A stretch of 64,000 nt of DNA from Megascapheus bottae (GCA_024803745.1 JANJXV010000039.1:11387501-11451500); one strand, 5' to 3'; shown: positions 11,199 to 23,339, numbered from the stretch's first letter. Made by a program: numbers and translations. The notes: a model not told the origin generated them from the letters alone.

Positions 11199-11760
11199 GG
11201 TGACCTGATCCTAGCTATTCAGGAATTGAGATTTGAGGATCAAAGTTCAAAGTCAGCCTAGACAAAATGTCTGTGAGGGGCCGGGAGTTTGGCCTAGTGG
11301 TTAAAGTGCTTGCCTAGCATGCGCGAAGACCCGGGTTCGATTCCTTGGTACCACATACATACAAAAAAGCTGGAAGTGGTGCTGAGGCTCAAGTGGTAGA
11401 GCTCTAGCCTTGAGAAAGTCCAAGGACAGTGCTCAGGCCCTGAGCTCAAGCCCAGGACTAGCAAAAAAACAAACAAACAAACAAACAAACAAGAAAATTT
11501 ATGTTAAAAAAAAAATGTCTGTGAGACTCTTAACTCCAATTAATCAGCCAAAAGAAAAAGAAAACAGGCCAGGAGTTTGGGCTAGTGACAGAGTGCTTGC
11601 CTCGCATGCACAAAGACCAGGGTTCGATTCCTTGGTACTGCATACATAGAAAAGCTGAAGTGGTGTTGTAGTTCAAGTGGTACAGTGCTAGCCATGGGCA
11701 AAGCCCAAGGACAGTGTCAGGCCCTGAGTTCAAGCCCCAGGACTGGCAAAAAAAAAAAAA
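11199..11760 (+). mobile_element. Nested SINEs: family A inserted in family B, then a second family A
   Basis: A family B left half (11199-11276) stops at AAAATGTCTGTGAG. A complete family A copy follows (11277-11463) with a CAAA-repeat tail (to about 11494), and then AAAATGTCTGTGAG is repeated (about 11512-11525) before the B element resumes with ACTCTTAACTCC. A second family A copy occupies 11567-11760. Confidence 0.9.
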
Positions 11761-12131
11761 GGTCAGGCATGGTGGCTCAAACCTGTAATCCTAGCTACTC
11801 AGGAGGCTGAGATCTGAGGATCTCAGTTCAAAGCCAGTCAGGGAACTAAAAGGTCTGAGACTCTTATTTCCAATTAATCATCAGAAAACCAGAAGTGGCG
11901 TTGTGGCTTAAGGGGGAAGGCAGTAGCCTTGAGCTGAAGAGCTCAGGGACGGTGACCAGGCCCAGAGTTCAAGTCCCACAACCAACCAAAAAGAAAATAA
12001 AGAAAGAAAAGCAACAACCATAAACAGAAACAGAAAAGGGGCCATAGCTCAAGTGATGAGTATAGTTTTAAAGGGAGGGGGGAGGGAGGAAGCAAGACCA
12101 CAAGGCCTTGAATTCAAGCTCCAGTACTGGC

Positions 12132-12169
<38 letters not shown>
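11761..12169 (+). mobile_element. Family B SINE, solo right module and (AT)n
   Basis: A full family B copy at 11762-11990 (GTCAGGCATGGTGGCTCAAACC). An isolated right module at about 12040-12135 (CCATAGCTCAAGTG... TTCAAGCTCCAGTACTGGC) has a tail that has become an AT run (12137-12166) and then TATG-type repeats to about 12250. Confidence 0.75.
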
Positions 12170-12173
<4 letters not shown>

Positions 12174-12250
12174 GTATATATATGCATATATATGCATGTG
12201 TATGTCTGTGTATATATATAAAGATACACACATACATATGTATTTACATA

Positions 12251-12625
12251 TATAAGTAAATGAGATTACGTGCATTTACTTATATGTCTGAATACACACG
12301 TAGTAATGTGTACTGTATGTGTAAGTATGTATGTTGACACTTTTCTTATGTCCTATACAGGTTTTACAGCATATTGCTCTTCTTTTACAAATGAATGTAA
12401 AAATGAAAGTCCTCACAGGGGGAGGGAAAGGGAGAGAGGAGAGAAGAAAATAATTTATACTTTGACCTTAGTAACCTGAGTATAAATGTGGAATTAGGAA
12501 ACTAAAAGAAGTAATATGAAATGTTTTAAAACTCAAAGGGGAAACAGAATTAACCTTCTTTTAGAATCATAAATAAATTTACCATTGTATAATTAAGCAT
12601 TTCATACTTAGAATAAAAATTTTAA
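12251..12625. other. AT-rich unique sequence
   Basis: Imperfect TATG/TACA repeats fade into unique AT-rich sequence with a short GGGA/GAGAG purine tract near 12420. No coding potential. Confidence 0.55.
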
Positions 12626-13080
12626 GCCTATTGTGGTGGTTCACGCCTATAATCCTAGCTACTCAGGAGGCTGAGATCTGAAGATCGCAATTCAAAGCCA
12701 GCCTGGGAATTAAAGACCGTGATACTCTTATCTCCAATTAATCACTAGAAAAGGGGAAGTGGGGCTGTGGCTCAAGGGACAGCGCTCAGGACCAGAGTTC
12801 AAGCCCCATGAGCCCCCCCCCAAAAAAAATTTTAAAGTCTAATTCAGATTTTTCTTAAAATTCATCTTCAAACCTTCAGCTTGAAAAGCAAGTATGGTGG
12901 TACAGGCCTGTAGCCCCAGATACTTAGGAGGAAAAAGTACCATATAGGCCTGAGGTCTTTCTGGAGCAAAAGTACAAGACTCTAATGAAAAACAGACAAA
13001 AGCAGAGACTATAACCTTAGCTACTCAGGGGCTGAGATCTGAGGATCACAGTTCAGAGCCAGCTCGGGCAGCTATTTTCT
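12626..13080 (+). mobile_element. Family B SINE and two B1-like fragments
   Basis: A family B copy at 12630-12830 lacks the A-box part of its right module. An older B1-like fragment lies near 12890-12985 (TATGGTGGTACAGGCCTGTAGCC). A left-half scrap lies near 13015-13075. Confidence 0.7.
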
Positions 13081-13249
13081 TCCATAAACAGTATTTTATT
13101 CAGTTTTCTTTGAATCCATCTCCCAGAAATCCCATGCCCATGGTCTTTCCAAATGTTCTATCTAAATTTAAAACGGCCTTTCCAAAATTAAACACATGAA
13201 CAAATAAAGCTCTTCATATTGTCATTAAGGCTGCATCCTGCTAGTAACT

Positions 13250-13345
13250 ATCTTTTTTATATTAATTTATTTTTGTTTATATGGTACCAAGGAATCGAAC
13301 TCAGGGCCTCTTGCACTCTACCACTAAAGCCACATTCATGGCCTG
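13250..13345 (-). mobile_element. Family A left-half fragment
   Basis: ATATGGTACCAAGGAATCGAAC to CTCTACCACTAAAGCCACATTC, without a right module. Bases 13081-13249 and 13346-13507 are unique. Confidence 0.7.
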
Positions 13346-13507
13346 TTGTAAATATCTTTACTAAAAATCCTTTTAAGATAATGGAAAGGAAGCAAGGTAG
13401 TTTTACAACTTTTCATTTTAAACAATGCCTAGCAGGCAGATGAGGAGAACTCTCTTTCTTTTGGAAACTAGTCAGTAGAAATCATCTGCAAAACTGAACG
13501 TGAAAGA

Positions 13508-13760
13508 GCAGGCACTGGTTGCTCACACCTGTAATCCTAGTTACTCAAGAGGATGAGACCTGAGGATGAGGTCCAAAGCCAAACTGCACAAGAATGTCTG
13601 TAAGTCTTATCTCCACTTAACAAGGAGGGGAGGGGGGGGGCTGGGGGAGGGGGTTGAGAAGTGGAGCTGTAATCCAAGTGGTAGAGCTCCAGTCTTGAGC
13701 AAAAAAAAGCTAAGGGACAGCACCCGGGTCCTGAGTTCAAGCCTGTCATGGAAAGACAAA
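13508..13760 (+). mobile_element. Family B SINE with internal G-run
   Basis: GGCACTGGTTGCTCACACC left half, a G-rich insertion at 13625-13655 between the halves, and a right module to TTCAAGCCTG. Confidence 0.8.
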
Positions 13761-14108
13761 ATCTGAACATGAATTCTTCTGCAGTCCTCCAACAGGAGAG
13801 GTCATCTCCTGGCTGGCTTTGGTGAGTTACTCTGACTGTGACGACGTCATGGAGGGTGAGGATGCCTGGGTTTCACAGGCCCAGTATCCACCATCACAGC
13901 CGTACATCACTGACAAGTCACCCAACCAGAGGACAGACAACACTAGGATGTAATGGCAGTGGTCTGAACCACTGATCTTGGAGGTAGTTTTACTGCAGAG
14001 CAATAAAACAATGGCCATATCATCTTACCGAGAGCCATTATTTGCCAAGTAGTATTTGGCAAGCCTGAAAGTTAGACGCAGGATATAATGAAATGCTTTT
14101 TTTTTTCT
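13761..14108. other. Unique intron 2 sequence
   Basis: About 350 bp, no repeat or coding signal recognised. Confidence 0.55.
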
Positions 14109-14340
14109 AGTGTTGGTCGTGGGGCTTGAACTCAGGACCTGGATGCTGTCCCTGAGCTCTTTATGCTCAACGCTAGTGTTTTACCATTTAGAGCCAAAGC
14201 TCCATTTCTGGTTTTCTGGTAGTTAAATGGAGATAAGTATCTCTAGGACTTTCCTGCCTTGCTGGCTTTGAACTGTGATCATCAGATATCAGCCTCCTGA
14301 GTTGCTAGGCTTACAGGCATGAGCCACTAGCACCTGGCAA
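14109..14340 (-). mobile_element. Family B SINE
   Basis: Reverse copy from GTTGGTCGTGGGGCTTGAAC to GCTAGGCTTACAGGCATGAG and CACCTGG. Confidence 0.85.
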
Positions 14341-14709
14341 TGAAATGTATTTAAATGAAGAAAACTGAAGACAACTTTCAATAAGCAGTAGTGACTGAAC
14401 ACTGTGCAATCTGATGTCCTTTTAGTTCAAAGCATGGAAGCAAAATATATACAATGCATGCAGGAATACACATACTAGCTCTGCTTTCTATCAAGATTTG
14501 TAGAAAATGGGTAGAAAATAAAAAGATAAATAGCAGCCCTTTCAAAAAAAGGTAAATGAGAACTTGGGGACCAGTGGATAAAGAAAGTGTACATCATTTA
14601 CATTCTTTGGTGTCTCTTTAAATCAATGTCTAGCTATTCAGGAGTGGGGGAGTAGTTCAAGTGCTAGCTAGCCCAGCAAGCCAAGTTCAATCCCCAATAC
14701 TAATATACA

Positions 14710-14767
<58 letters not shown>

Positions 14768-14800
14768 ATATATACACATATATATATATGCTAAATTATT
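14341..14800. repeat. Unique spacer, ID-like scrap and (AT)n(GT)n
   Basis: 14341-14640 is unique. An ID-like remnant (AGTTCAAGTGCTAGC, AAGTTCAATCCCC) lies at 14642-14702. It runs into AT then GT then TATA repeats (14713-14790), again a microsatellite attached to a SINE tail. Confidence 0.65.
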
Positions 14801-14902
14801 TCTAAAGAGAATGTGAATTAGATTCATTTCATGGGATGGATGTGGGATGGGGTGTTCCACTGAAGCTCAGGTAACACCATGGGCTGACAGTTAAACTGAA
14901 CT

Positions 14903-15113
14903 TTTTTTTTTTTTTTTTTTTTTTTTTGCCAGTCCTGGGCTTGGGCTCAGGGCCTGAGCACTGTCATTGGACTTTCTCAAGGCTTAGCACTTTACCACTT
15001 GAGCCTCAGCACCACTTCCAGCTTTTTTCTATGTATGTGGTACCAAGGAATCAAACCTGGGTCTTCGTGCATGCTAGGCAAGCACTCTACCACTAGGCCA
15101 AACTCCTGGCCCC
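14903..15113 (-). mobile_element. Family A SINE
   Basis: Poly(T) 14903-14927, GCCAGTCCTGGGCTTGGG, left half ending CCAAACTCCTGGCCCC. Short duplication AAACTG on both sides. It marks the left border of the SINE-free block around exon 2. Confidence 0.88.
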
Positions 15114-16009
15114 AAAACTGTTTAGTATCGTTCTTTTAGAGTATTAATAACAAAGAACTGCCACACAATGCTCAAAAAAAGCCAGGACTGTGTCAAGATG
15201 AACAGGTAGCAGCCTGACTATGAAAAACTCACAAGATAATTAATACACTCAGGAAACATGTGAGCGTACTGTGCACTCAGGGCCAGGCTGGGGTCTCACT
15301 CCTGCCCCACGCAATGAGTGAAGCAGAACCAATAGTGCCCAGGAGCCAGCAGATCTGGCCAGGTGACAAAGTCACAATGTGACAAGATTTAAATGTAGGT
15401 ATGACTCTCCAAATGAATAAACAGTCAGCTTTCATTTTAAGGACAAAACACTGTTCTTCACTTTATGTCCTAAGTTAAGGTAAAAATAGTCATTGAAAAG
15501 AAAAAAAGTTTCATTCTAAACCTTTACTGCAATCTAAATTGAAAACCACTATTAATACATTCTGAAACCCATGCGCACTATTAGGTGTGTTTCCTTTGTA
15601 TCTGTTATTAACTGAACAAGTACTGTATATTTGGTAGATTACCCCAGATCTGGGATTTAAATTCATTTTCTGGGCAGGTTCTATGGTTCCAAATCATTTA
15701 TTTCAACTTTTTCTACAAATACTGTTCTCAGACCTACATTTAATATGTGAAATATTATGTTTCATATGTGTAATTAATGTATCATATATTTTATATATAA
15801 ATGTATACTGAATGTATATTAAAATAAAACATACATTCTAATAATTACATATATAACGTGTATTTCTATATATTTAATCCATTTATATAAAGATTTTCAT
15901 TTAGTGTTTAATGTTAACATATTTACTATGTAAACATTTATAACAGCATGTATGTTTAATGTATATTAATATATTTCATATATATGTACGTGCATGTATA
16001 TATACAAAT

Positions 16010-16133
16010 ACAGATATATATATATATATATATACACACACCAATATATACAATTCAGATTATCTCTGAAACAGATTATCACAGGTGCCTAAGTGAAAAG
16101 AATCCTTTAGAGCTCGTGCAGGCACACATGCAT

Positions 16134-16177
<44 letters not shown>
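16010..16177. repeat. (TA)n and (CA)n microsatellites
   Basis: A TA run at 16014-16036, then unique sequence, then a CA run at 16135-16177. They are not attached to a recognisable SINE, unlike many others here. Confidence 0.85.
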
Positions 16178-16180
<3 letters not shown>

Positions 16181-18849
16181 TGCACCACTAGGCAGAGATG
16201 CAGTGCCTAAAACCCTGTGTGAGAGTGGACTGACACTTACAGACCAGGGCTGGCAAGCAAGCACCATGTGTTCAGCCGGCCGCAGGCCTGACCCGAACCC
16301 CTGCGTTTGCCTCAGATCCCTGCCAACAACACCACACCACCGCCCTTCCCTAGCAGAGCCGACCTGGCCGGCGCTCCATTCCCACCCAGCCCCGTGATAC
16401 TGACACGGTGGAGAAAGAACTGAACGACTGCTGGAGGACTGAAGGGGAGCATAAAAATATCTCAAGAATTGCACAATTTCCTGGTTTTGGGGGAGAATGG
16501 ATATAATTTGCTTTCCATTTGTGAACATTATAAATCTGTGAGTTGTTCACTGGTCATTGAGATTCTAGCTATGTCATGATACTGTGACAGATTCTCATTA
16601 AAGATCCAACAGTCTGGTCTCTACACCGTATCAGAAATGATTCAGAGGAAAAATGCAAATTTAAATTGGGGGGAGGAAACAATGTTAATGTTTTAAATGA
16701 AAATTGAGAAAATAAGAAGTGCTGGGTGGGGCTGGGAGCGTTGCGGGGGAAAGCACTGACCAAGAATTATCATGTTCATAAACCAACATGTTGAAGTGAA
16801 ATTCCTTTAAACAACTAAAGATAATAAAACACAAAAAATAAATAACACAGTGATTGCATAGATTCCCTTCTTGAATACTTGTTCGTTAAACATGACATTT
16901 GAAATATAATGTAAAAATCAGTTAATAAAATCTTTTTAAAAATAAATTAAAATAAGGAATGTACAAATATGGGATACTCATTCTGTAAAGATATATGTGG
17001 CAAATAAGCTGAGCTTCTGTGATTTGATCCTCCAAATCACTGGAAAGGCAGATCAAGGTTACCTGGGCCTACCAGGAAATGAAAGTCACATTTTTCTGTC
17101 ACTGTTTACAGACTTGCACATTGCTATCCTATGTGTAAACTGTAAGCTTCACTTTTATCTCTTCAAACGCTTATTAGGTGCCTATTTTGTATCAAACAGA
17201 GAGGAGGGACACAAGCCTATATCCTCAGAGAACCTTGTAGAAGAGAAAAGAATTTCCTCTAAACCCAACCAGAAGCACAATGTTGCTCCCACTTCTGAGA
17301 AAACCCAGCTGTTCGGAGGGCATACATCCTGTTCTCATTTCCTCCCCATAACCAAGACAGACACGAGCCTGGTTAAAATAAAAACTACTCCTGCATTAAA
17401 ATAAAAACTACTCCTGGCAGTGACTTCTAAAACTTGGATGGCTTTGGCCAAATCTGTAAGAGAAAAACCCTTCCTCTGGCCAGGTTATAAACCTCGGGGT
17501 TTTAACCTGGACTAAGCGTGTGAAGAGAATGAGCCACTGTGGAAATGTTGACAGGCTTACACCACCAGTGGTGAATTGCAATTACAACGAGGCATTTGCT
17601 GAAAATTAATGAAGAAGTCCTGAATTTTTATTTCTAAGTGGGTGGTATTGGTTTGAGATTCCTTCCTGCACGCCAGTAGTCGAAACTGGAGAAAAGACCG
17701 CACAGATTTTCCCCTTACCCACTGCAGTTTATGTGTATTTAAACCAAAAACACTGAGTATACACTAACTATAAATTATTTCCTTGGAGATTTCTCAGGCA
17801 TGAAGAAAAAGCCTCTTAAACTAAATTTAAAATATTATATGCTTGGTGGTGTATAACGGGAGGTTTAATCTCTCCAGTAAAGGGGCAGTTACCATGATTT
17901 TGCAATAACCCTGCAACCATCATCAAGACGGCTCCTGGTGTTTTTTCTGCAAAATCTTCAGAAACACAGCATGGATGTACTGTAATCTGATATCTGAAGA
18001 TCAACAGCTATACCTCGTGACGGCTCATAATGTTAAGGTTTTATTCACCATTAAATTGAGCGTTTTTCTCTGAAACAGTAAAGTAGGAAAGTATGTGATT
18101 TTTTTCAAGCACTGTCCTATTAACTATAGATTAGCACGTTAAAATAGAGATGCTTTCTTTCTCTCTCTAAAAAAAGTGAAGTGCAGTCTATAAAGCAAGC
18201 TCTTGCAATTCATAATACACATATATATATAGGAAAATAATGAATTCTGAGTGATAATATAATGAATGGCTTCAATATTCTTCTTTGTGTTTGTATTTTC
18301 CACAACTCATTTTTAAATGATAAATTACTTACAAACAAAAAAAAATTTTAATTCACTTAATAAGCTAAATATTGCACAATTTTCTTTAAAGCAAGAAATT
18401 AGATTTTCCAAACTTTGTGAAAAATGTTGTCGTGCATACTTCCACCATTATTTTTAAACAACTGATTCAAATTATTGTCTTCTTACAAAGCTATGAAACT
18501 GCCAACACACACAGATCTCTATGTATGATCAGTTAGGTTCAGATGTGCCTCAAAACCCACTGGATAATGTTATCTTAACTTCTTTACCAGAGGGGAAAAA
18601 AAATACAACAAACACAAATGAACACAATATAATTTCAGGAAATCAAGGAACATCTTCATTCAGAAGAGGGTAAAAGACAATATAAATTAGCATTGAAGGC
18701 ATTCAAAATGGAGATTATTACTGAAAGAATTCAATTACTAGTCTCTCTCACACACATGAGACAAACACACACACACACCTCCATTATTTAAAAACAAGTA
18801 GGTGACCCCACCAGTATTTCAAAAGTATAAAATGAAATCTTTGACTCAC

Positions 18850-18884
18850 CAATGCTGGATTTTCTCTTGGCAGCTAGTGACCAC
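18850..18884 (-). CDS. URI1: URI1 coding exon 2 (35-nt micro-exon)
   Basis: A 35-nt exon between the acceptor ctgttttcatgacag and the donor gtgagtc. It encodes VVTSCQEKIQH plus the first two bases of a Trp codon; human has VVTNCQERIQHW at this place. It is too short for ORF-based detection and was found by aligning the gap between exons 1 and 3. It continues the N-terminal prefoldin helix. Length is not a multiple of three, so skipping it would shift the frame. It is isolated by introns of 22 kb (5') and 14 kb (3') and sits in the largest SINE-free block of the window. Confidence 0.97.
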
Positions 18885-21174
18885 CTGTCATGAAAACAGA
18901 TAACTATTCATGAAAAAAAGCAGGATTCCACACAATCAGTATATCAGAAAGCTTGCAACAGAGACTTTACAGATTTAATAGCATCTCGCTATACATTTTT
19001 ATTTGTCAAATGCACAGAGATTTGAATGTGAGTTTTTAAGCAGCATACTTTATCATCACTCTCTAATGCTGACTGATAAACTGCAAAACAAATGGCAGCT
19101 TTCCAATTCATACTTGGGTACAAAGCCCGTTTGGTAACTATCAGGTGACATATGATAGAAGATAACTAGTATTTTGTACAATCTTCAGACCTGTTTACAA
19201 ATGTTACATATTTTGTAGAATACGCAAATTTATTAATAACAAAGAAACCAGTGTAACATCTATGTTTCATCAGGAAAAAGAAAAAAAATGAGAGGATTGA
19301 AAATATTTTATTTTTGTCAGAATTATCTCCAAATGTTTTCACCTGTAATTTTTATTCTGATGTATTCACAATGAATCCGGGGATATTTTTCTACTACATT
19401 TCAAGAAGAAATCCTTGGCATAGAGATGCTCTGAACAGCTCATTTTTCCCCCAGTGAATTATGATAACATTTTAAGCACTTCATGGCCACTTTATAAACT
19501 ATGTTTATAATTCTAAAAACAATGGAATTAAGCATGAAAGCTATTTGTTTTCCTTTGAGATGTTTCGATAGATTTCCCAAATGTTCCAAAAGCAAGCAGG
19601 AACTCTGTAATCAGTTTGAAGGAAATACAGTTTAAAAAGTAATGCTCTTTTTGAGGGGGAACTGTAAAATCAACACAATTTTCACAGATTGCTAATCACC
19701 AATTTTGAAATCACCCATTAATGTAAGATTTAAAGAGCCATCAAAGAACACACAGCACCATTTTAGAGGCAGTGAAACTAAGGGATAAGAGCCAAATGTC
19801 AAGGGCATGTAGAAAGACAGCCATGTGAGCTGGCTAACACCACGCTGGCTTCTGCTCACTGTTCTAACTACGAATGTCGCCTCCTGAACACACCCCAACC
19901 CTCACCCCCCAATCAGAAGGTTTGACAGACCTGTCACTAAATTCCTCTATTATAACATTTAATTCCTGAAATAAGTGTCCTCCTTTTGGGGACATTTTTA
20001 AATACTAAGACAGGCAATCCTGTACCAAAATACATGTTGTAATCATATACCCGACCATACTACACATTAGCACAGTGTAACCAGCCTGTTCCCCAATGAA
20101 GATCTGGCAGTTAAATATCAATCACAGAGCAACACTTAATAACAGTGGTAATCTATTATAGAGTACTGACTTTACATCTGGAAGAGGCAAGCTAAAACTA
20201 ACTACACATCAATACAAGTCACTTCATTGGATCTAGCAGTTAATTCTAAAATAGAATTCAGTGAAAAAAGGTGGGGGAGATCTTCATGGAAATCTTTTTA
20301 AAATAAATTTCCCAGTTAGCCCCATTTAAAGATGAGATTCAAAAAAAAAAAAAAATCAGAATGTTTTCCAAGCCTATGGCATGTGTCTCCACGTGTGACT
20401 TGAACTAAAGGCACAAAAAAAAAAAAAAAGAAAGAAAAGAAAAAGCAGTACAAAACCCTAAGAGCGGAATGTTCATTAACCTCCACATTATAATCCGTTC
20501 GTAGCTGCATATTAACTAGTTACATATTCATAATCATTTACATTATTTAAAGGACCTTCAGTGAAATTTCCTAGGCTGTATCCATTAGTGGTGGTGTTAA
20601 AGGTTATAGAAGATAGTCTACTTAATGTTCCCAGGAAGCCTTTGTAATTAGTAAATATGGAAATTGGGCACACATGCTTTTCAGAGTGAAAAGCAAGTTG
20701 CTGGTACCATGGCACACGTGTTCCTGGCAACACCCCCACACCCTGGCTTCCCCACCTCCCCCCATTCTTTCTTTTCCTTTCCTAAAACAATCACTCCAGG
20801 AACAACTTTCAAGGAGACACCAACAACAGTCGTGTCTTAATTTCCAAGAGCACTTTCCACCAGCAGATGCTGCCTCGGCACAGAGATCGCTCATGGCTTT
20901 CTTTTGAATCCATGCCTGTACAGATGTTCACTGGAGGTGGCAGCTGAACATCAGAAATGAAGGCAGAATGGCGGCGGCCTTCTGAGTTCACGTGAGTGAG
21001 CCATGCCCCCAACTCCTTTCAAAACACTGGAACCCAAGCAGTTGTATTCAGATGCCAAGATGTTCTATGCAATCTGACTAACAAAGAAAAAATTAAAAAG
21101 GAGAAATCCTATGATTCAAAAATCAAACGGAGCTGGGTTTTAAAATGAAAAGAAAACAACAACAAATCATGTCA

Positions 21175-21575
21175 GGTGCCAGTGGCTCATGCCTGTAATC
21201 CTAGCTATTCAAGAAGCTAAGATCTCAGGATCATAGTTTGAAGCCAGTCTAGTTAAGAAAGTCCATGAGATTCTTTTCTTCAATTTACCACCTCCCCAAA
21301 TCAGGAAGCAGAGGTGCAGCTCAAGTAGTAGAGTTTTTTGCCTTCCGCAAAAAAGCTAAATGAGGAAGTGGTGCTGTGACTCAGGGACAGGGTGGTAACC
21401 TTGAGCAGAAGAGCTCAGGGACAACATCCAGGCCTAGAGTTCAAATCCCACGACCGACATTTAAAAAAAATCTAAGTGAGAATGCCCAGGCCCTGAGTTC
21501 CAGCCCCAATACCAGCCAGCACTAGGAGGGAAGGAGGGAGGAAGACAGAGAGGAAAGGAGGGAGGGAGGGAGACT
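21175..21575 (+). mobile_element. Family B SINE with duplicated right part and GGGA tract
   Basis: Left half CAGTGGCTCATGCCTG; two partial right modules in succession (GAGGTGCAGCTCAAG... then GTGGTGCTGTGACTCAGG...), then a further tail piece GCCCAGGCCCTGAGTTCC. A GGGA/GGAA purine run follows (21523-21573). Confidence 0.75.
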
Positions 21576-21835
21576 TCTTCTGACAAAAGTTCATAAAATG
21601 TATGGTTGCATTAAATATATGGTAGCGGGCCTGGTTCTTTAAGCAAATCTTGAAAAGCAAAGCAAAAACATCAAGCATCATTATATCGCTTTGTTGACCT
21701 CCCACAAAAATAAGATAGCCATGGAGGCATAATGTTTTGTTTTGTTTAAAGAAACAAATCTGTCCAGATTTGCAAACATTACCTAAAAGTATTATTGTGC
21801 CATCTTTCTTTAAAAAAAAAAAAAGTTACTAAGAT

Positions 21836-22180
21836 AGGTGCTGGTGGCTTGCACCTGTAATCCTACGAAACAGGAGGCTGAGATCGGAGGATCACAGTTC
21901 AAAGCCATGAGACTCATTTCAATCAACCAGCAAAAAGCCAGAAGCGAAGATGTAGTTTGAGTGGTAGAGTACTAGCCTTGAGAAGAAAAGACTCAAGAAG
22001 AAATGGGGGCAAAATCATGAGAAGGGGTATCAATGTGTGAGCTATAATACACCTACTACCTGGTGAATGTAACCCCTCTATACATTACCCCGACAATTAA
22101 AAAAAAAAAAAGAAAAAGAAAAGACTCAAGAACAAAGAGCTAAGGTGCAAAGTTCAAGCTCTTCCTCTCCGTCCCTTTTC

Positions 22181-22187
<7 letters not shown>
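21836..22187 (+). mobile_element. Family B SINE split by a short L1 3'-end insertion
   Basis: The family B copy (from about 21836) is interrupted at AAGAAAAGACTCAAGAA. About 100 bp then ends CCCCGACAATTAAAAAAAAA, like a rodent L1 3' terminus with poly(A), and the 17-bp duplication AAGAAAAGACTCAAGAA returns at about 22117-22133. The SINE tail resumes AGAGCTAAGGTGCAAAGTTC. Confidence 0.8.
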
Positions 22188-22265
<78 letters not shown>

Positions 22266-22267
22266 AC
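22188..22267. repeat. (CT)n(CA)n compound microsatellite
   Basis: CT dinucleotides from about 22188 to 22240, then CA to 22267, directly after the tail of the SINE above. Long polypyrimidine strand; open frames over it are artefacts. Confidence 0.9.
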
Positions 22268-22469
22268 GCAGCTCAAATAAATAGCAGCAGCAGTAAAGGC
22301 AGTAAGTTTCAGTACACCAATTCAGCCATATAAATACGTATTTCTTCCAAGGTCTCCTATACCCCTCTTGTTTTGTTTTGCTTTGTTTTGTTTTTCCCAG
22401 ATAAAATTTGTTGTTCCCAAGTGCACATCCAAAAACCTGCTTGTCTACACCACTATCTACATAACATGA

Positions 22470-23095
22470 TTTTTTTCTGTCTTGAACTCTGGGCCTGGGC
22501 ACTGTCCCTGAGCTCCACAGCTCAAGGCTACCACCCTGCCCTTGGAACCACAGCACCACTTCCAGTTTTCTAGTGGTTAACTGAAGATAAGAGTCTCAGG
22601 GACTTCAGTGCCCCGGCTGGCTTTGAAACATAATCCTCAGGTCTCAGCCTCCTGAGTTGCTAAGATTACAGAAGTAAAGCCACGGCACCGGCACACTTTT
22701 TATTTTTTAATGTGCTTTTGGGGGCGGGTCCAAGATCAGTACTCAAACTCAGAACCTGACACTTCACTCCTTGGCTAGTGCTCAACTAAGCCACACTTCC
22801 AATGCCATAAAACTCTTCTTTTATGGGGGGGGGGGGCGAGGGGGAGTGCTCACATACTCAAGGGGGCCAGTCGTGGGGCTTGAACTCAAAGCCTAGATGC
22901 TCTCCCTGAGCTGTTTAGCTCAAGACTAGTTACTGTTCTACCACTTGAGCCACAGCTCCACTTTGACTCTTTACTGGTTCACTGGAAATAAGAGTCTCAT
23001 GTACTTTCCTGCCTGGGCTGGCTTTAAACTATGATCTTCAGATCTCAGCTCCTGAGTGGCTAGGGTGACAGGCATTAGCCATGGGCGCTCAGCTG
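22470..23095 (-). mobile_element. Two family B SINEs flanking an ID-like monomer
   Basis: A reverse family B at 22470-22697; a reverse ID/right-module-like fragment at about 22720-22808; a reverse family B at 22865-23095 preceded by a G-run (22825-22850). Confidence 0.8.
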
Positions 23096-23138
23096 CACCA
23101 CACTGCTTACAAAGGGTTAACATAATATTTGATAAACT

Positions 23139-23339
23139 AGGGACTGGGAGTTTGGCCTAGGGGTAGAGTGCTTGCCTAGCATGCACAAAGACCCGGGTTC
23201 GATTCCTCGGTACCACATACATAGAAAAAAGCCGGAAGTGGTGCTGAGGCTCAAGTGGTAGAGCTCTAGCCTTGAGAAAACCCAAGGCCAGTGCTCAGGC
23301 CCTGAGCTCAAGCCCAGGACTGGCAAAAAAAAAAAAAAA
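23139..23339 (+). mobile_element. Family A SINE, well preserved
   Basis: Complete two-part copy with A box TAGGGGTAGAGTGCTTGCC and B box GGTTCGATTCC, and poly(A) tail. Target-site duplication TTGATAAAACT-like at 23129-23138 and 23340-23350. Bases 23351-23745 are unique. Confidence 0.92.

Larger units (their letters stand above)
15114..21174. other. ~6-kb SINE-free block around URI1 exon 2
   Basis: No SINE is recognisable between the family A copy ending at 15113 and the family B copy beginning near 21175, while the window average is about one SINE per 500-600 bp. Contents: AT-rich sequence with TA and CA microsatellites (16010-16036, 16135-16177), exon 2 (18850-18884) and otherwise single-copy DNA. 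An open frame at 16997-17404 is not supported as a gene. A MIR/L2-like scrap may lie near 17160-17200. Confidence 0.8.

Noticed and set aside
16997..17404. 135-codon plus-strand frame in intron 2
   Set aside because: No known protein and no splice or promoter context; part of it resembles an old MIR/L2-type repeat.
22140..22559. Frames with poly Ser-Leu or His-Thr runs over CT and CA repeats
   Set aside because: Translations of microsatellites, with no conserved domain.
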